A stretch of DNA of 64,000 bases from Luzula sylvatica (GCA_946800325.1 OX326961.1:43971415-44035414); one strand, 5' to 3'; counted from the stretch's first letter, positions 1 to 12,540 are shown. Numbers and translations: made by a program. The notes: generated by a model from the sequence alone, not told the origin.

Positions 1-261
1 GTTAATGATTTTACAGGAAATTAACAAGAAAAAACAATTACGTATGATATTCTTTGTTGTAATAATTGGTCTTTCTCGATAAAAAAAAGTTGAGAAGAAT
101 CCGTCACAAAAAAAATAAAAAAATGTAGAATGAACTCGAAAATGTATGATAAATCGTATATTTTCACGCACGATTTGAATCCTATTGATTCACAAAACAT
201 CACTTCCAAATAAATCAATAAAAACGTTCCGTGAATAATGAATATGCGTTTTTTTATCACT

Positions 262-345
262 GGTCCCATAGCATGAATGGTAGGTGTTTTGGCGCAAGAT
301 CCATAAATTGTGGGTTCGAATCTCATTGATATTATATAAAAATTG
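262..345 (+). repeat. short tRNA-derived SINE head
   Basis: Starts with GGTCCCATAGC, has a box A-like segment (TAGCATGAATGGTAG) and a box B-like GGGTTCGAATCTC about 45 bases on, and runs into ATATAAAAA. The same opening, box B and A-rich tail recur on the minus strand at 61217-61313, so the two look like copies of one short SINE family. The ends do not pair as a tRNA acceptor stem, so it is not a tRNA gene. Confidence 0.5.
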
Positions 346-1836
346 AATTTAAAAATGAACACGATTCATGATCTAGAATTCTCCTAAAAACAAAACAAAA
401 TAATAAATATGTGTTTTTGAGCTGTGGTATTATATGTGGCCACACGTCAAGAAAATATTGGGGATTATGGTTGTCGTCCCTGTACCTTTTATCATTATAT
501 AAACGATTATTTGACTAATCAAATAGATTGATGATTGATTATACAGATAGTTAGTTACTTGTATATATCTCTTCGAGTAAGTGTACGTTGGGCAAGAGAT
601 GAATTGTCACCTTATTACGTGGCTATGTATTAGGATACAAGTCACAGTCAGTCATGAGTCACCCATTTTCAATTAATATTTTATAAATATATTGCTACAT
701 TTTATACAAAAATAAGAAAAAAAAACACATGAATCCATGATACAATTAATCATGCCATTTAATTAAGGTCAAAAGATCGATCATTTTGGACCTACATTAT
801 TTGGTATGATTGGTAGGAAAAGGATATAAGCAAATATATTGCTAATTCATATTTCAAGTGTGTGTATGAAGTATGAACTTCATAAATTATTTATTTAAAA
901 AATATATTGAAATATTTTTTAATTTTTCCAAAACCCCTATTTTCTATAATTGTGAATTTGTGATTATTTTATTTTGGTATCTGATGCATAAGATGCCTTC
1001 TGTGCACAAATGGTAAATTTTTGGTTAGTACAAAAAAGTTTCCAGTTTCAGATCTGCATTGATTAGGCGCAACATCTTGTCTCTTCGTAAATAAATTAAG
1101 GTGAATGATTATTTCAAAAGGGTAAATAAATAGAACAGCTCCAAATTTAAATTTTACTGCTTTACTATTCTACAAGTGATATAATAAATAATATTTTATG
1201 CATTAATTATTATAAATTATTTCTCCCTTGTTACCTCGTACCCTGGTTGTCTCGTATTATTATTATTAAAATTAAAATTGAAATCATATTTATTTCTTGT
1301 AATTTATAAGAAAAAAAAACTATCCATTGAAGAGCTATTAAATATTATTCATTATTCATTAGTCTATTAGATAAAGTATGAAAATATTCTTGCTTTTTTG
1401 TGTGTTGCGTGGATCCAACGAAGATCCACGAACCATAGTATCCCATGGTTTAATTTAATCATTTAAAATCATTTGGTGAAACATTTGTTTTAGTTACTTT
1501 TCCAAAAGCACCCTCTCAATTTATTTAATTCCCACATAATCAAGAGAGAGAGTACTAACACTGATATTATTTTTTTCATTTATTATCATCTATTGACTAT
1601 TGTATACGTGCAATAAATATATTATTTTTTTTTATTTTTAAACACGAAATCCGTTAATTAATTAATAATATTTGCAAATTGGAACAATGGTAAAACCAAG
1701 AATGTAATTTTGGAAAGAAGAGAGGGTACATAGGACAAACATAACACGACGAGGGATTATGTACCGGTACCGACCTATTTAATTGTTTCTTTTGCTCTTC
1801 TAAAAATTTCGATCCAGTCCCTATAACTTTCTGTTA

Positions 1837-1953
1837 TCCTCTTCTGATATCTTGTATTAATTTAACGCAATGAGAAAGAAAAAAAAAAATAGGCCCTTTC
1901 CTCCATGCATTTTTGTGCAACTCCTCTTCTGATATCTTGTATTAATTTAATGC
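1837..1953. repeat. 31-bp direct repeat pair
   Basis: Two near-identical copies of a stretch beginning TCCTCTTCTGATATCTTG lie at about 1837-1868 and 1922-1953. They differ at one visible position (C/T). Probably a local duplication; no function is suggested. Confidence 0.6.
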
Positions 1954-2845
1954 ATTTTTAGTGTCCAAATCGTTTATACACTTGGTTCATACGTATGAGC
2001 AACACCGTTGATGGATATTTTTTGTTCTTACGTTTGATTATGTAAAATTAATAAATTATTAATATCAAATTGTACTATAAATTATTTAGATTATTGAATA
2101 TTGATTTATTTAAAATAAAAAATATGTTGGACTCATTTTGAAAACGAAAGAATTTTTTTTATTTTTTTATTTATAGAACTAGCTTCTTAAAACTAACATG
2201 TTATACTATAAAAAATAGTTTATGTGATATTTTAATCTTATTATTTTGTTGTTTTTTTATTTATTAAAATGTTAGCTCTTAATTTTCGCAAGGGATTTTG
2301 TTATTTTCAATGTTCTTAATTTGTAATGAATATTTATTTATGTTATTTTGATATCAATTTATTCAACTATTCGGATTTCGTATCTTATATGTATTCACCA
2401 TCAGAGTTGTCCCAGCATTTTTGGAAGTTTTTGACAAAAATATAATGAGACATATCAAAAATTAATTTTATGTTAACGTAAACATAAAACTAATAAAATA
2501 ATAATAAAAGAAAAACAAACTTTTAGTTAAAATTGAGGACAATTATGAGATTGAGGAGAAATTAAGGAAGATTACCGAATGTTTGTGAAATTGTAACGAT
2601 TGTCATTTGTCACACAGAATAAAATGATAGCCGGTCCTGCTCACCATACTTAAAAATTCAATAAATATATGCATCACCTGATTAAAAATTTTCAAACAAC
2701 ATTCACATCTTAATTTAAAAAATTCTTGCATAATTGTGAAAATATCAAAATAATAATGCGTAAAAAAATTCAATTAATTTAAGAAAATTATTTCAAATGT
2801 ATTTTTATTGAAAAGAAAATAGAAATGAATGTGGTGTGGTGTATC

Positions 2846-3760
2846 CAATGTTATAGATAGCGGATATCGCTTACAGATCGGTCGGTCACCGATAAGAGAT
2901 ATGACGGACATAGCGGATTCATAACGGAAAATATCAGTGGTATAGCGGTTGTGTACTTTTTTAATATTAATATATTAAATTAATTATTATAACATTAATT
3001 TATATTAAGTTTCTTAAACTAATTTAAGTTTTACGTGATTAATATTCAAAATTCAACAATACAACATAAATTTCAAATTAAATTAAAGATACATTTAAAA
3101 TTATACCATAAAATTCATAAATAATATAATAAACTAAACCACGAAATCGTGTTCATTAACCATCGATATAGATGCGGATGCCCCCAATGAAAGTCTAACC
3201 TCGTCCGGATCAAAATCGATTTCATCTCCGACCATCTCTTCATCCGAGTCACTCGAATCTAACTCTTCATTATCAACATCTCTTGTATCGTCGTTAGCCG
3301 TGTTGTAATTCTCATCAATTCCGCCAACTAACCAATGTTGAGCCGTGTTGCTTGTACCGTCCGAAACAATAAACACATCTTCGATCTCTTTCATTTGGGT
3401 TCTTTTGTCGGGGAAGTTTTAGGTTAAAAGAAGAAAATATACACTCTCTCTCACGTTGTTAAGTAATTAGAGTAAGAAAAGAAGAAAATGGAAAGACTGG
3501 GCCAAATTTTTTAGCAAACAAAATATTATAAAATGGGCCAGCCCAAATCATTATTCAAAATATATTATTTTTAAAGTCCAAATCGGTTCAAACCGGTCCA
3601 ATATCGGCCCATATCGGCCCATATCGGTCCATGTATCGGTCGACCGATTTACTCAAGTGATACGGGGCATATCGTAACGGAGGGGCACTGATTAGAGATA
3701 TGAAACCGACATATCGGTCATCTCTATCGTAACGGAGGGGCAGTGATATTTAGAACAGTG
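2846..3760. mobile_element. non-autonomous hAT transposon with exact 8-bp target duplication
   Basis: The left end reads CAATGTTATAGATAGCGG and the right end, reverse-complemented, CACTGTTCTAAATATCAC. The element is flanked by identical 8-bp copies of GGTGTATC (2838-2845 and 3761-3768), the duplication length of hAT elements. Both subterminal regions are packed with TATCGG/CCGATA-type motifs, the usual layout of transposase-binding sites. It retains only a transposase C-terminal fragment (3134-3394, minus). It ends shortly before the CT-rich leader of the DUF630/DUF632 gene, so it may affect that promoter. Confidence 0.9.
3134..3394 (-). pseudogene. hAT transposase C-terminal remnant
   Basis: An 86-codon open frame. 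Its QHWLVGGIDENY segment resembles the short tail that follows the dimerisation domain in many plant hAT transposases (a WLVG-type motif then an acidic run), and a Ser/Asp/Glu-rich stretch follows. The BED zinc finger, catalytic residues and dimerisation domain are absent, so it cannot be an active transposase. It lies inside the hAT ends at 2846-3760. The family assignment rests on motif memory. Confidence 0.5.
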
Positions 3761-3839
3761 GGTGTATCTAGTAAGCAATGCACCAGCCTCATGCATTACC
3801 TTTTATCTCGGATTCATTGCACAATGGCACCCAATCTCA

Positions 3840-4554
3840 CACACCCCTCTCTCTTTCATCTCTTTTTCATTTCCTTCCTTCCGCCAAGAGAGAGAGAAAG
3901 AATCCAAGAATCATTTCTCATGTCATTTGCATGCAAATCCAAAATTCGTGACGGCCACCGCCCATCTCTATCTTCCTCTCTCACTCTCGTTGAACAAGAT
4001 CTCTTCTTTTGCTTGTAATTCCATAGGCAAAATTCAGTTCAATTCACCAAGCGTTACTTACATCCATTGAATGGACCTGAGGTATTAATTAGATTCGGTT
4101 TTATTGGGATTTACAATTTTATGTTTCTTTTTTCCATGTCAATTCCTTCTTTTTTGGATTTTATACTGCTAGTGTCTCTAGTTACTCTGACTTTCATGGT
4201 AAATTATTTTCAATTTGCTAAGATTCTCCTCCTTCTTTACTTATACCAATGTTCGGAAGCTTCTGCAAAGCTTTAAATTTCTAATTTTGATTTAATTCAA
4301 GCCTGGTTTTGTTAGTGTGTTTCTTTTTTGTTTGGTTGAATTAAATTTTTCGATTTCAATAAATTTTGCAAGCACTTCTATTTTTATTTAAGCAATTATC
4401 TCAAAGTCCTTCTTCCATTCAGAGTATAGCTGTACAATTCTGATGATGGATTTGGCTTTTAAATTTTGATCAATTAATGGCGAACTCACTAAAATTTTCA
4501 TTTTTGAGCAGAGAATATCAAATTAAGCTCCAATCGTGACAAGCAATTCCAATC
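3840..4554 (+). promoter_or_regulatory. 5' leader with leader intron of the DUF630/DUF632 gene
   Basis: A CT-rich tract (about 3840-3990), typical of plant 5' leaders, is followed by a likely splice donor at 4081 (GGACCTGAG then GTATTA) and a likely acceptor ending at 4511 (TTTTTGAGCAG), 43 bases before the ATG at 4555. The intervening 431 bases are T-rich and non-coding, consistent with a leader intron. Confidence 0.5.
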
Positions 4555-7354
4555 ATGGGTTCCGCCCCATCCAAAATTGAAGAAGATAAAGCGCTCTCTT
4601 TATGTCAAGAGAGGAAAAGATTCGTCAGAGAAGCCTTAGATGGTCGGTGCTCTTTGGCTGCCACTCATTTCTCATATGTCGAATCTTTAAGAAACACAGG
4701 TGTCGCTCTGCGGAAGTTCGCAGACTCTGACTCACCAACAGACTCCTCTCTCTGGACTAATTCGACCTCTGAGTCGCGGGACCCACTTCCTCAAATTCAA
4801 AAAGCAGTTTCTCAATTCTCGAATGTGTCTCCTGTATTGTCAAAGCAGGATTCTTATTCCCCTTCTTCAGCTTCTCCTCGCCAGTTTCATGTCAATCATA
4901 TGAAAGCTGCAAGGTATTGATTTTTTTTTTTCAATCTTTTTCGTGATTAATTATAGAATATGATAAGCAATTTATCAAAATGTTTTCAGAATTACATCGA
5001 AAACAGTGGAGGAGAAACCTCCAGTTTCGATGAAAGCGACTCTGGAGAGCCCAGTAGAAAGCATAAATTTCGAAGAGCCTCCCTTGCCGCCACCTGGCAC
5101 GTGGGACTATTTTGGATTATTCCACCCAACTGAAGAACAGTATACGCTCGAAGAAAGCCACACAATGGACCACACAGAGGATATTCGCAGAGTTCGAGAA
5201 GAGGAAGGAATTCCCGAGCTCGAAGAAGAAATAGACGAGGACGAATTAAAAGAATTAGACGAACTCGAAGATGAAGAAGAAGGAAAGGAGAAAATCAATG
5301 GCGGTTTTAGTGGGGACGAATTTGGGGACACGGATGAAGATGAATTCGGCGAGTCGTCAAAAGAACCTTTGGTTCGAATCTTCAAGAACCGAAATTTGGT
5401 GGTGAATAATAACGTGGAAGATTTGGGGTCTGATACTGAGGGGCAAAATGGTCATAAAGAAAATTACGGATCCGATGAAAGCGTTAACATGTCTCGAAGC
5501 CCTAATTCCAAGCAAAACATTGAAGATTTCGGTTCTGACACTGACAAGAAAAATAAAGAAAGAAATGGTCCATACGAGAAGGATGAAATCGAGGTAAAAG
5601 CACCGGTACAAATGCATAGAAACCCAAATTTGATGATAAATCGCGAGATCTCGAATATAGAGGATTTAGGTTCTGCAGTAAATGGGAAACACGGAGAATA
5701 TGAAAGACCCAATGCGAGAAATAAAACGAGGGATTTGGGTTCTTGCATGAAGGAAATAGAAGAGCTTTTTATTAGGGCTGCAGAATCGGGAAAAGAAGTC
5801 CCGAGAATGCTCGAGGCCGATAAAGTTAATTTCAGACCCCTCTTGCCTGAAGAAACAGGTTTGCTTTTTGTAGAAAGCCCCTGTATAGTTGAAAATTACA
5901 AAAAGGCCCCTCTGTGATAACTAAGATTTTTTTTATAATGCAGGGCAAGGATCTAGTTTTCTTTTATCACTTTTTGATTGCTGCGGGCCCGAACCGCCTC
6001 AACCTCAACGTAATTAAATTAAAACTAATTTTTCACATTTTTTTTGCGAAATTACATTTAATGATCTTTTTGGATATTTTTATTTAATGCAGCTTCGGCA
6101 CCGGAAGAGATGAAGTATTTAGCATGGAACAGATCGGCTTCGTCTCTTTCTTCGTCGTCAAGAAACCCAATTGGAGAGTCGAATAAAGACAACATGGACT
6201 TTCACATGGCTGGTGGAGTTTATATGAATTCTGGAAGCCACGCTTCCACTTTAGACCGCCTTTATGCTTGGGAGCGCAAACTTTACGACGAAGTCAAGGT
6301 TTCTTTTTTTTTTCTTTTTTTTCTAAATTGAAATATTTTTAACGACAATAAAATTGTTAATCGTGTATTTTTTTGGTTTAGGCAAGTGGGGCGATTAGGA
6401 GGGATTACGATTTTAAATGTAAGCTTTTGAGGAATCAAGAGTCGAGAGGAGAGAACCAATTTAGAGTTGACAAGACTCGTTCCTCAGTCAAGGATCTTCA
6501 TTCGAGAATTCGCGTTGCGATTCATAGAATCGATAAAATTTCAAAAACTATTGAGGACATTAGAGACAAAGAGCTCCAACCTCAACTCGAAGAATTAATC
6601 GAAGGGTATATATTTAATTTTATTTAATTGCCCAACAATTGTGTCTAATCTTTTTGTGGTGAATGTGATTATTTATAGCTTGACTCGAATGTGGGGAGTG
6701 ATGCAAGAATGCCATAGACAGCAACTAGACGTAATATTACTGACATCACCAAACGGGTCGGTTAAATTCTCGATTCGACCCGATTCGCAAAGCCATGCAA
6801 CTTTAACCCTAGTTAACGAGCTAAATCTGTTATGTTCGAACTTCACGAAATGGATATCGGCCCACAAATCATATTTGATAAGCATCGACAAATGGGTACG
6901 CAAATGCGTCTCTCCTCTCCAAAAAAAACCTAAAAGGAGGATAAAGAATAAACCAGAATCTTCTTTGAGTACTTACGGGGCTCCCCCAATTTTTGCGACT
7001 TGTGAGGATTGGCTTAAATTGCTCGAAGAATTGCCCACTATTGAAGTGGTCGGTGCGATAAAAGAACTTGCGAGCGTTACTCACAGTTTTTTGCCGAGAC
7101 AAGAGAAGAGTAAAGGGTTTAAGAGCTCTATGTCTCTCGCTACAAATGGACCCTCCAGTGATGAGATCAATGGCAGAGTTAACGGCTCGTTGGTTGATCT
7201 TAGGTCGAATTGCGAGAGCTTGCAATCGAGACTCGCTGTTTTTCTAGAAAAACTTGTGAATTTTGCATACGTGTCCTGCAATAAGTATGAAGGTTTACAA
7301 CAGTCCATAAAAAAAGCAAAGCAGGATTATTTGAGTGAAAGCTATCGTCAATGA
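4555..7354 (+). CDS. DUF630/DUF632 protein (NRG2/APSR1-like family)
   Basis: Six exons join in frame: 4555-4913, 4990-5858, 5944-6009, 6093-6298, 6382-6605, 6679-7354 (799 aa). The N terminus MGSAPSKIEEDKALSLCQER is the DUF630 signature. Gly2 suggests N-myristoylation and so membrane association, although the common Cys3 is Ser here. The middle has a proline patch (PPLPPPGTWDYF) and a long acidic run (roughly residues 185-215). DUF632 runs from about residue 480 (TLDRLYAWERKLYDEVK) to near the end and includes LTRMWGVMQECH. Arabidopsis relatives act in nitrate signalling (NRG2) and phosphate-starvation root growth (APSR1); which role this one has cannot be told. The 66-bp third exon (FLLSLFDCCGPEPPQPQ) is supported by phase and family pattern. 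No damage seen. Confidence 0.9.
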
Positions 7355-7776
7355 TGAAGTGAAGTGCTAGAACTTTTTCGTACTGTATTTTTTTATTTTT
7401 TTTTTTTTTTGTAATTTTTGTTCTATAAGGTGAGGGAGTAAGGTTAAAGAGATTAATTTTTTCGATGGTAAATAGTTATTAAATAGATGTGAAGTAATAG
7501 TTTTCCAGTTAGTTAATTGGATCGTACACTGGTATATTTGCGTGTAGTTATATAGTCAGTAATTGCAAATTTTTGTAGTTTTTTTTTTTTTTTTTTTTTT
7601 TTTTTAACTTTCATGTTTGAGATTACTATGGTAATATTGAACAAGGTCATTTAACAAACAAAAGTCTGAAAATATTTTCTAGAAATGAACTAAACAATCA
7701 ACAAAAATTTGAAAGTATTTTTTCTGTAAAAACCCCCAAAATTGAACAGAAAAGTAATTGAGAACACTATTAATAA
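7355..7776. other. convergent intergenic spacer, T-rich
   Basis: The shared 3' spacer between the DUF630/DUF632 gene (+) and the mTERF gene (-). It has long T runs near 7390-7410 and 7579-7605. No gene or element was recognised; the 3' untranslated regions of both genes probably lie here. Confidence 0.6.
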
Positions 7777-8958
7777 CTACTCTATAATCTGAATTGGTCG
7801 CTTAATAGTTTTTTGTTGACCTTTTTCTTGCCAAAATCTCAATGCCGAAAAATCTCCCTCGAATTCGAGCCTACCCTCATAAACCTCGAGAATCCGAGGA
7901 ATATCCTGTGTATACTTGTGGACGAACTTAGCTTCGAAATCTTTGTTATGAATTAACAAAAGCCTATACAAAGCCGACTTTACTCCTCTCAACAAGTCCT
8001 TCTCTGCCAAAATATTCAACACGGCACACCTCGGCATAACTCTCCTCTCGATACTAAGATCTACAAAAATCGGCCTTCTCGATAGAAAAACCGGGTCCCA
8101 ATTTAATTTATTCACGTAGAAATCCATCACTTTACTTATCTTCGACTCTGTCGTCAGCATGCAATGAGGGTGATTTCTGAACGCTGCGAGTAAATTCTCC
8201 TCCGACCAACCAAAGCTTCGATACATGGCCACTTTTCCGTCCCATATTTCTTGTTTAATGGTCAATTTTGCATGGATTCCCACTACGAATGCCCTTAAAG
8301 AAGGATTAAACCCTAATTCCTTGAGCTCTTTGATGACTTTATCCACATCGTTTGGTTTATCGGCCATCACTTGGGGATAGTTGGTGACGATCTGTACAAT
8401 CCGGTTATGAGGAATTCCGTGAGATCTTAAAAGCTCTACATTTGGGAGGATGTATGTTTCGAATTTGAGCTTGAGAATACGAGAAGATCTGCCAATGGCT
8501 TTCCTGACAAGTTCCTTGGAGCCGAGCAATGTCTCTAAAAGGTCGAGGTTGGGCAAAATGCGGTTTTGGAGGCTGAAGTTGAGGAGGATTGGGTCGTGGG
8601 TTACGAGAGTGACGACCTCCGAAGGTGAGAAACCAAAGGCGAGAAGGCAATCGAGCTTCGGTTTTAGGGTTTTTTCAGTGGCGTTGATGAGTCTGGGATG
8701 TCTGTGAAGAATTCGCTCTATGTCGTCGTCGGAGAAACCGTACCGGTGAAACAATGCAACGAATGGGTTAGAAGGGCTGACACTGACGGAGGCGACGGAT
8801 TCGAGAGTAGGTGCAACTGCAAGACAACAGGTCAGGCCCGGCGAGGAGAGTTTCTGGGCGGAGTAGGGAAGCACGGCGATTTGGTGACGGAAAGGGCGGA
8901 GTTGTATAGCTATGGACAAGGGATTTTGGCGGAGAACTTCAACTCCAACCATTTTCAT
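7777..8958 (-). CDS. mTERF-family organellar nucleic-acid-binding protein
   Basis: A single-exon gene, 393 aa from the first ATG. The frame stays open upstream without an ATG. The N terminus (MKMVGVEVLRQNPLSIAIQL, then a basic stretch) looks like an organelle transit peptide. Repeated mTERF motifs follow: LFHRYGFSDDDIERILHRHP, LLAFGFSPSEVVTLVTHDP, LRSHGIPHNRIVQIVTNYP, YRSFGWSEENLLAAFRNHP, each ending in the typical L..P. The family's helical repeats form a superhelix that binds DNA or RNA in mitochondria or chloroplasts, affecting transcription termination, splicing or RNA stability. The particular target is unknown. Lack of introns is usual for plant mTERFs. The length is near the usual 350-450 aa and no damage is seen. 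Confidence 0.92.
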   Translation of the reverse strand: MKMVGVEVLRQNPLSIAIQLRPFRHQIAVLPYSAQKLSSPGLTCCLAVAPTLESVASVSVSPSNPFVALFHRYGFSDDDIERILHRHPRLINATEKTLKPKLDCLLAFGFSPSEVVTLVTHDPILLNFSLQNRILPNLDLLETLLGSKELVRKAIGRSSRILKLKFETYILPNVELLRSHGIPHNRIVQIVTNYPQVMADKPNDVDKVIKELKELGFNPSLRAFVVGIHAKLTIKQEIWDGKVAMYRSFGWSEENLLAAFRNHPHCMLTTESKISKVMDFYVNKLNWDPVFLSRRPIFVDLSIERRVMPRCAVLNILAEKDLLRGVKSALYRLLLIHNKDFEAKFVHKYTQDIPRILEVYEGRLEFEGDFSALRFWQEKGQQKTIKRPIQIIE

Positions 8959-9254
8959 GGATCTTCTTCCTTCTATTTTCCTCTGTTCGTAGTTTCTACA
9001 GCATTTGTGTGTCTGTGGAGAAGAAAACCCGCCATTCCTCCTCCTCCATTGCTGATATTCGTCCACCTTATCGCATCCGGATCGGGTTATCAGATCTGTA
9101 AGTATATATTCGGATCAGGATCCGATGAATGGATGTACAACGTCAACGTACCGCGTCGCCTTTACTAAAGCCCAATTCTACAATGGGGTATAAAAACACT
9201 AACCAAAAATAAATTAGGATAATATTTATTATAATATTGTTTTTAAATTTAAAA

Positions 9255-10230
9255 GGAGTCCGGAGCATGTCCAATGTTCACCGGACCAAATCTCGTCCGT
9301 GCACAATTTGGGCCGTCCAATTTTATCATGATATATCGTGATCTGATCTAATTTAACCTCCATCTCTTTTCTCCGTTAGTAAAAAATAGAAATAAATCTT
9401 TGGGTTATGTTCCTTCCGTAAAAAATAGAAATAGAAGTGGTTCTTCTCCATCGATCGATTATGTATTCCCTCACATACTCTCTCTCTCTCTCTCAGAAAC
9501 TTACTGTTCCTTGCAATTCATTTTATATTTGTTGAAACCCTCTAATTAAAATGAATAATATTACGAAAATAGAAAGAGGTTTTGACATCTTATTGGCTAA
9601 GTATATATTCCATCTCCATACTGATACACCATCTGTACCAACTCATTTTCTATCATATTTGAATGCAAAATATGAAATTTTTCGTAATATTATTCAATCA
9701 AATAATTCAAACACCAATACTATTATAGCATAATAATATTTTCATTTATGAATAAGCACATAATAATACTACAATTTTACTAATCATTTCCGGTACAACC
9801 AAATAATTCAAACACCCAAATTCAATCATAGAAAACAATAAGGAGAGAAGAGTTGGGGATCACGCATTGCCTCCTGCTTATTTTCACTGACGGTGCAGAG
9901 TTTCGCCAAGGGAAGGATGTTGAGGGAGAGTGAGGAGAAAGAATGGATGGGCCTCATGTTTATTTCCACTGAGGGTGCAGAGCTTCACGATGGAAAGGAC
10001 AATGAGGGAGAGAGGGATATAGAATTAATGGGAGGGATCAGGAGATCCCTTCTCTCTGTTTCTTTCCGAAATAGAGAGGAACTTTCCAATTTTGTTTCAA
10101 ACAGAAATTAATTATTAAACGGAGAGTTAAGATCCAAATCAACAAAAATTTAATCGTGATTATATCCAACGGTTCAAGTTGTGCATGGATGAGATTTGGT
10201 TCGGTGGGCATTGGACATGCTCCGGACCCC
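9255..10230. mobile_element. terminal-inverted-repeat element, superfamily unsure
   Basis: The left end (GGAGTCCGGAGCATGTCC) and right end (reverse-complement GGGGTCCGGAGCATGTCC) match with few differences over roughly 60 bases. No target-site duplication is visible. Inside, two imperfect tandem copies of a ~75-bp G-rich segment (about 9885-10015) share the core GGTGCAGAG(T/C)TTC. The open frame across them carries no recognised domain and is not called as a gene. A (TC)n tract lies at about 9479-9496. It separates the mTERF and ELMO genes. Confidence 0.6.
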
Positions 10231-10498
10231 CGAAGACACATTACTATTTAATATTTATGGTATAATAATAACAAATCTCAAAATAAAAATATATCACATT
10301 CCATTAATTTCATAAAAAAATATTCTTCAAAGCAGCTTCTGTATTGAAAATAAATGAATGAAGAGTATACATATATTCCTAAAGCATTAGTTCGAGCAAA
10401 AAAAATTAATTCGCTTTCACCAAAAATTAATTCACCCTAATTATAACAATTATATCAAAAATATATTTTATTACAAACATGAACTATATTTTTAAAAT

Positions 10499-11975
10499 TT
10501 ATCTGTACAACATAGTATACGAGGGAAGATCCTTGACGCTAGTAACATCTTCCAATGCGAGCTCCCTCTCCAGTTGCGTTCTCGTAGACTTCAAAACCTC
10601 CTACGAAAATTCCAAACATGGTTAAAAAAATATTAAAAACAAATGTAAATATTAAAATAATACATTGAACTCCATATAAGAAGCACGTTTGACGAGCCAC
10701 TCAGCGTCCATCAATCGAAATGCCACGCAATACAAGTTGTCAAACGCATTCTCGTCTCTACCCAGCAAATCCAGGAAACGAACTCCCGGTTTAGAGCTCG
10801 GCAAGCTGGATTGAAGATCCAGCATTTGGACGAGCATGAAGGAAATATTGACTCCAGCTACTGCAAAAGGGTACTCCCATTCTGCTCTGTTGCCTTCTTT
10901 CTTGTGCAATAGCACCTGAAAGACATCCTGCATAAAATAATTACACCAATAATCAGGGACCAAATCACAAATATGTTAAAAATCATTAAAGAAACTAACT
11001 GGGTGGTTCTGTGCGAAATATATCAAGTTCTCGAGTGAAATAAACCCGCCACCTCTGTATAAAAAATAACCACTCAAATATTGTTTACTACGTACAAATA
11101 GATATATATTAATTTAGAAATATAAATTAAAATTCATAATTACCTGAAATCTGTTGAAGGGTCGGCTCCTTGCCAGCCCATGTCTTTCCACGACTCAGAT
11201 TTAAGAGGAGGAATCGTTGTATTAGGATAAGCAAGTCTCCATAATTGCCTCAAAGCATCCTGTTTATTTTATTCATAATAATGTTAATTATTTTATTTTA
11301 ATAATTAATTGAAGTATTTTGAGAGGTTTATTTAATTTACCTGATGATGCTCACGAGAGCCGTCAAATGGGACTTGTAATCTCTCTCTTAGATTGCTCAA
11401 TCTTTCTTCCTGAGATATTGAAATAGACAAGTTTTTTAAATTTGGGATTTGAAAATTGAGTCGAGGATAATTTGTGCAATTTTTTTTTGTTTTTGCGTGT
11501 TACCTGTAACGGGCTAAGATCAATTGATCCTTGAGAAGAAGAAAGTGGAAACAATTTTCCCAGCATTGAGCTGGATCCAGATAAAATATTGGCTGAGAGG
11601 AGAGAAATTAGTATCTTCTTAATTAAACCCAATAAATTTTATAACAAAAAGAATAAAAATTTGGTTAATTGGAAGAAGAATACCTAGCCATTGCGTCCAT
11701 TGAGCAATCAAATTGGAGAAGAGGGAAATCCAGTGTTGTTGCTCTTCATCTCCATAACCATGTGGCTAATGATAATAATAACAAGATAATTTAATTAGCC
11801 TGTAAATGATATAATATGCGTGATGTATCACCTTAGCTCTATCAACATCGTCAGAGCGGTAACCACCGAGCAATGGTTCATCAATGTCATCTCCAGTTGA
11901 GAAATTCATGCTCTCGTTTCTTCTTCCGTCTACATCTCCATGGTGAAGACGCCTTCTTAAAGTGCCTGTAGCCAT
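10499..11975 (-). CDS. ELMO (CED-12-like) domain protein
   Basis: Eight exons join in phase on the minus strand: 11832-11975, 11684-11765, 11504-11592, 11341-11409, 11144-11259, 11000-11054, 10664-10927, 10499-10600 (306 aa). Exon 1 encodes MATGTLRRRLHHGD and IDEPLLGGY. The ELMO domain spans about residues 105-280, with hallmarks LRQLWRLAYPN, SWKDMGWQGADPSTDFRGGG and NLIYFAQNHP. In animals ELMO proteins form Rac guanine-exchange complexes with DOCK proteins or, as ELMOD, act as GAPs for Arf/Arl GTPases. Plants have only this short ELMOD-like type, whose role is poorly known. The length is usual for plant members. The presumed leader intron (about 12010-12274) contains a tandem duplication described separately. 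Confidence 0.92.
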
Positions 11976-12009
11976 TTCTATATTACAAAATTCACTTTAA
12001 TTGCTTCTC

Positions 12010-12275
12010 CTGAAATGTGATAAAAGACCAAATTATGCACCTAAATTGCAAACCAACAATCAGAATAGTTTGAATTGTAATCCCGCAATTTAAATTAGTT
12101 GCCCCGAAATGTGATAAAGACCAAATTATGCACCTAAATTGCAAACCAACAATTAAAATAGTTTGAATTATAATCCCGCAATTTCAATTAGAAGTATGAC
12201 GCTAAAAAAGTGTGATTCGTTACTAATTACTGATAATTCATACTGAAAAAAACGAGAAATTAGAGGAAACATACC
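12010..12275 (-). repeat. tandem duplication in the ELMO gene leader intron, including its 3' splice site
   Basis: Two ~94-bp copies start at about 12011 and 12105 and share GAAATGTGATAAA..GACC, AATTATGCACCTAAATTGC and AATCCCGCAATTT. On the minus strand the copy nearest the coding exon ends TTTTATCACATTTCAG, a good acceptor 35 bases before the ATG. The distal copy reads TTTCGG at the same place, so its AG is lost. A likely donor lies at 12274 (TTTCGG then GTATG). This is a leader intron whose acceptor region was duplicated, with only one acceptor kept. Confidence 0.65.
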
Positions 12276-12540
12276 CGAAATTGATTGCAGTTCTGATGAA
12301 TTGGATGAAGAAAATCCCCAAATAAAGAGAGAGTATCGACTTGGACTGATTCTCTTGCTACAAAATTGGGGTAATTTGAAACTTAGCTTCGCCTCAAAGA
12401 AACTGCGCCGCGAAGAAAGCGATGTTCGCTTCAGCTTCTTTTTGTCACGATGAACAACAGGTTCAAAGTCAATGGCGCTGAGGGTCTCCGGTTTTATACA
12501 AATGGAGATGTTCCCCCAATCCTATCAGAATCTTAGAATA

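Larger units (their letters stand above)
1..2837. other. AT-rich intergenic region, no gene seen
   Basis: No convincing coding exon was found on either strand. It holds a SINE-like tRNA-derived head near its start and a 31-bp direct repeat near 1.9 kb (both listed separately). The rest is poly-A/T-rich sequence without recognisable protein similarity. Confidence 0.6.

Noticed and set aside
8698..9168. 156-codon plus-strand open frame overlapping the mTERF 5' end
   Set aside because: It opposes the mTERF coding sequence and has no recognisable domain.
9893..10111. Small open frame in the 9255-10230 element
   Set aside because: Formed by an imperfect duplication of G-rich sequence inside a transposon-like element; no domain.
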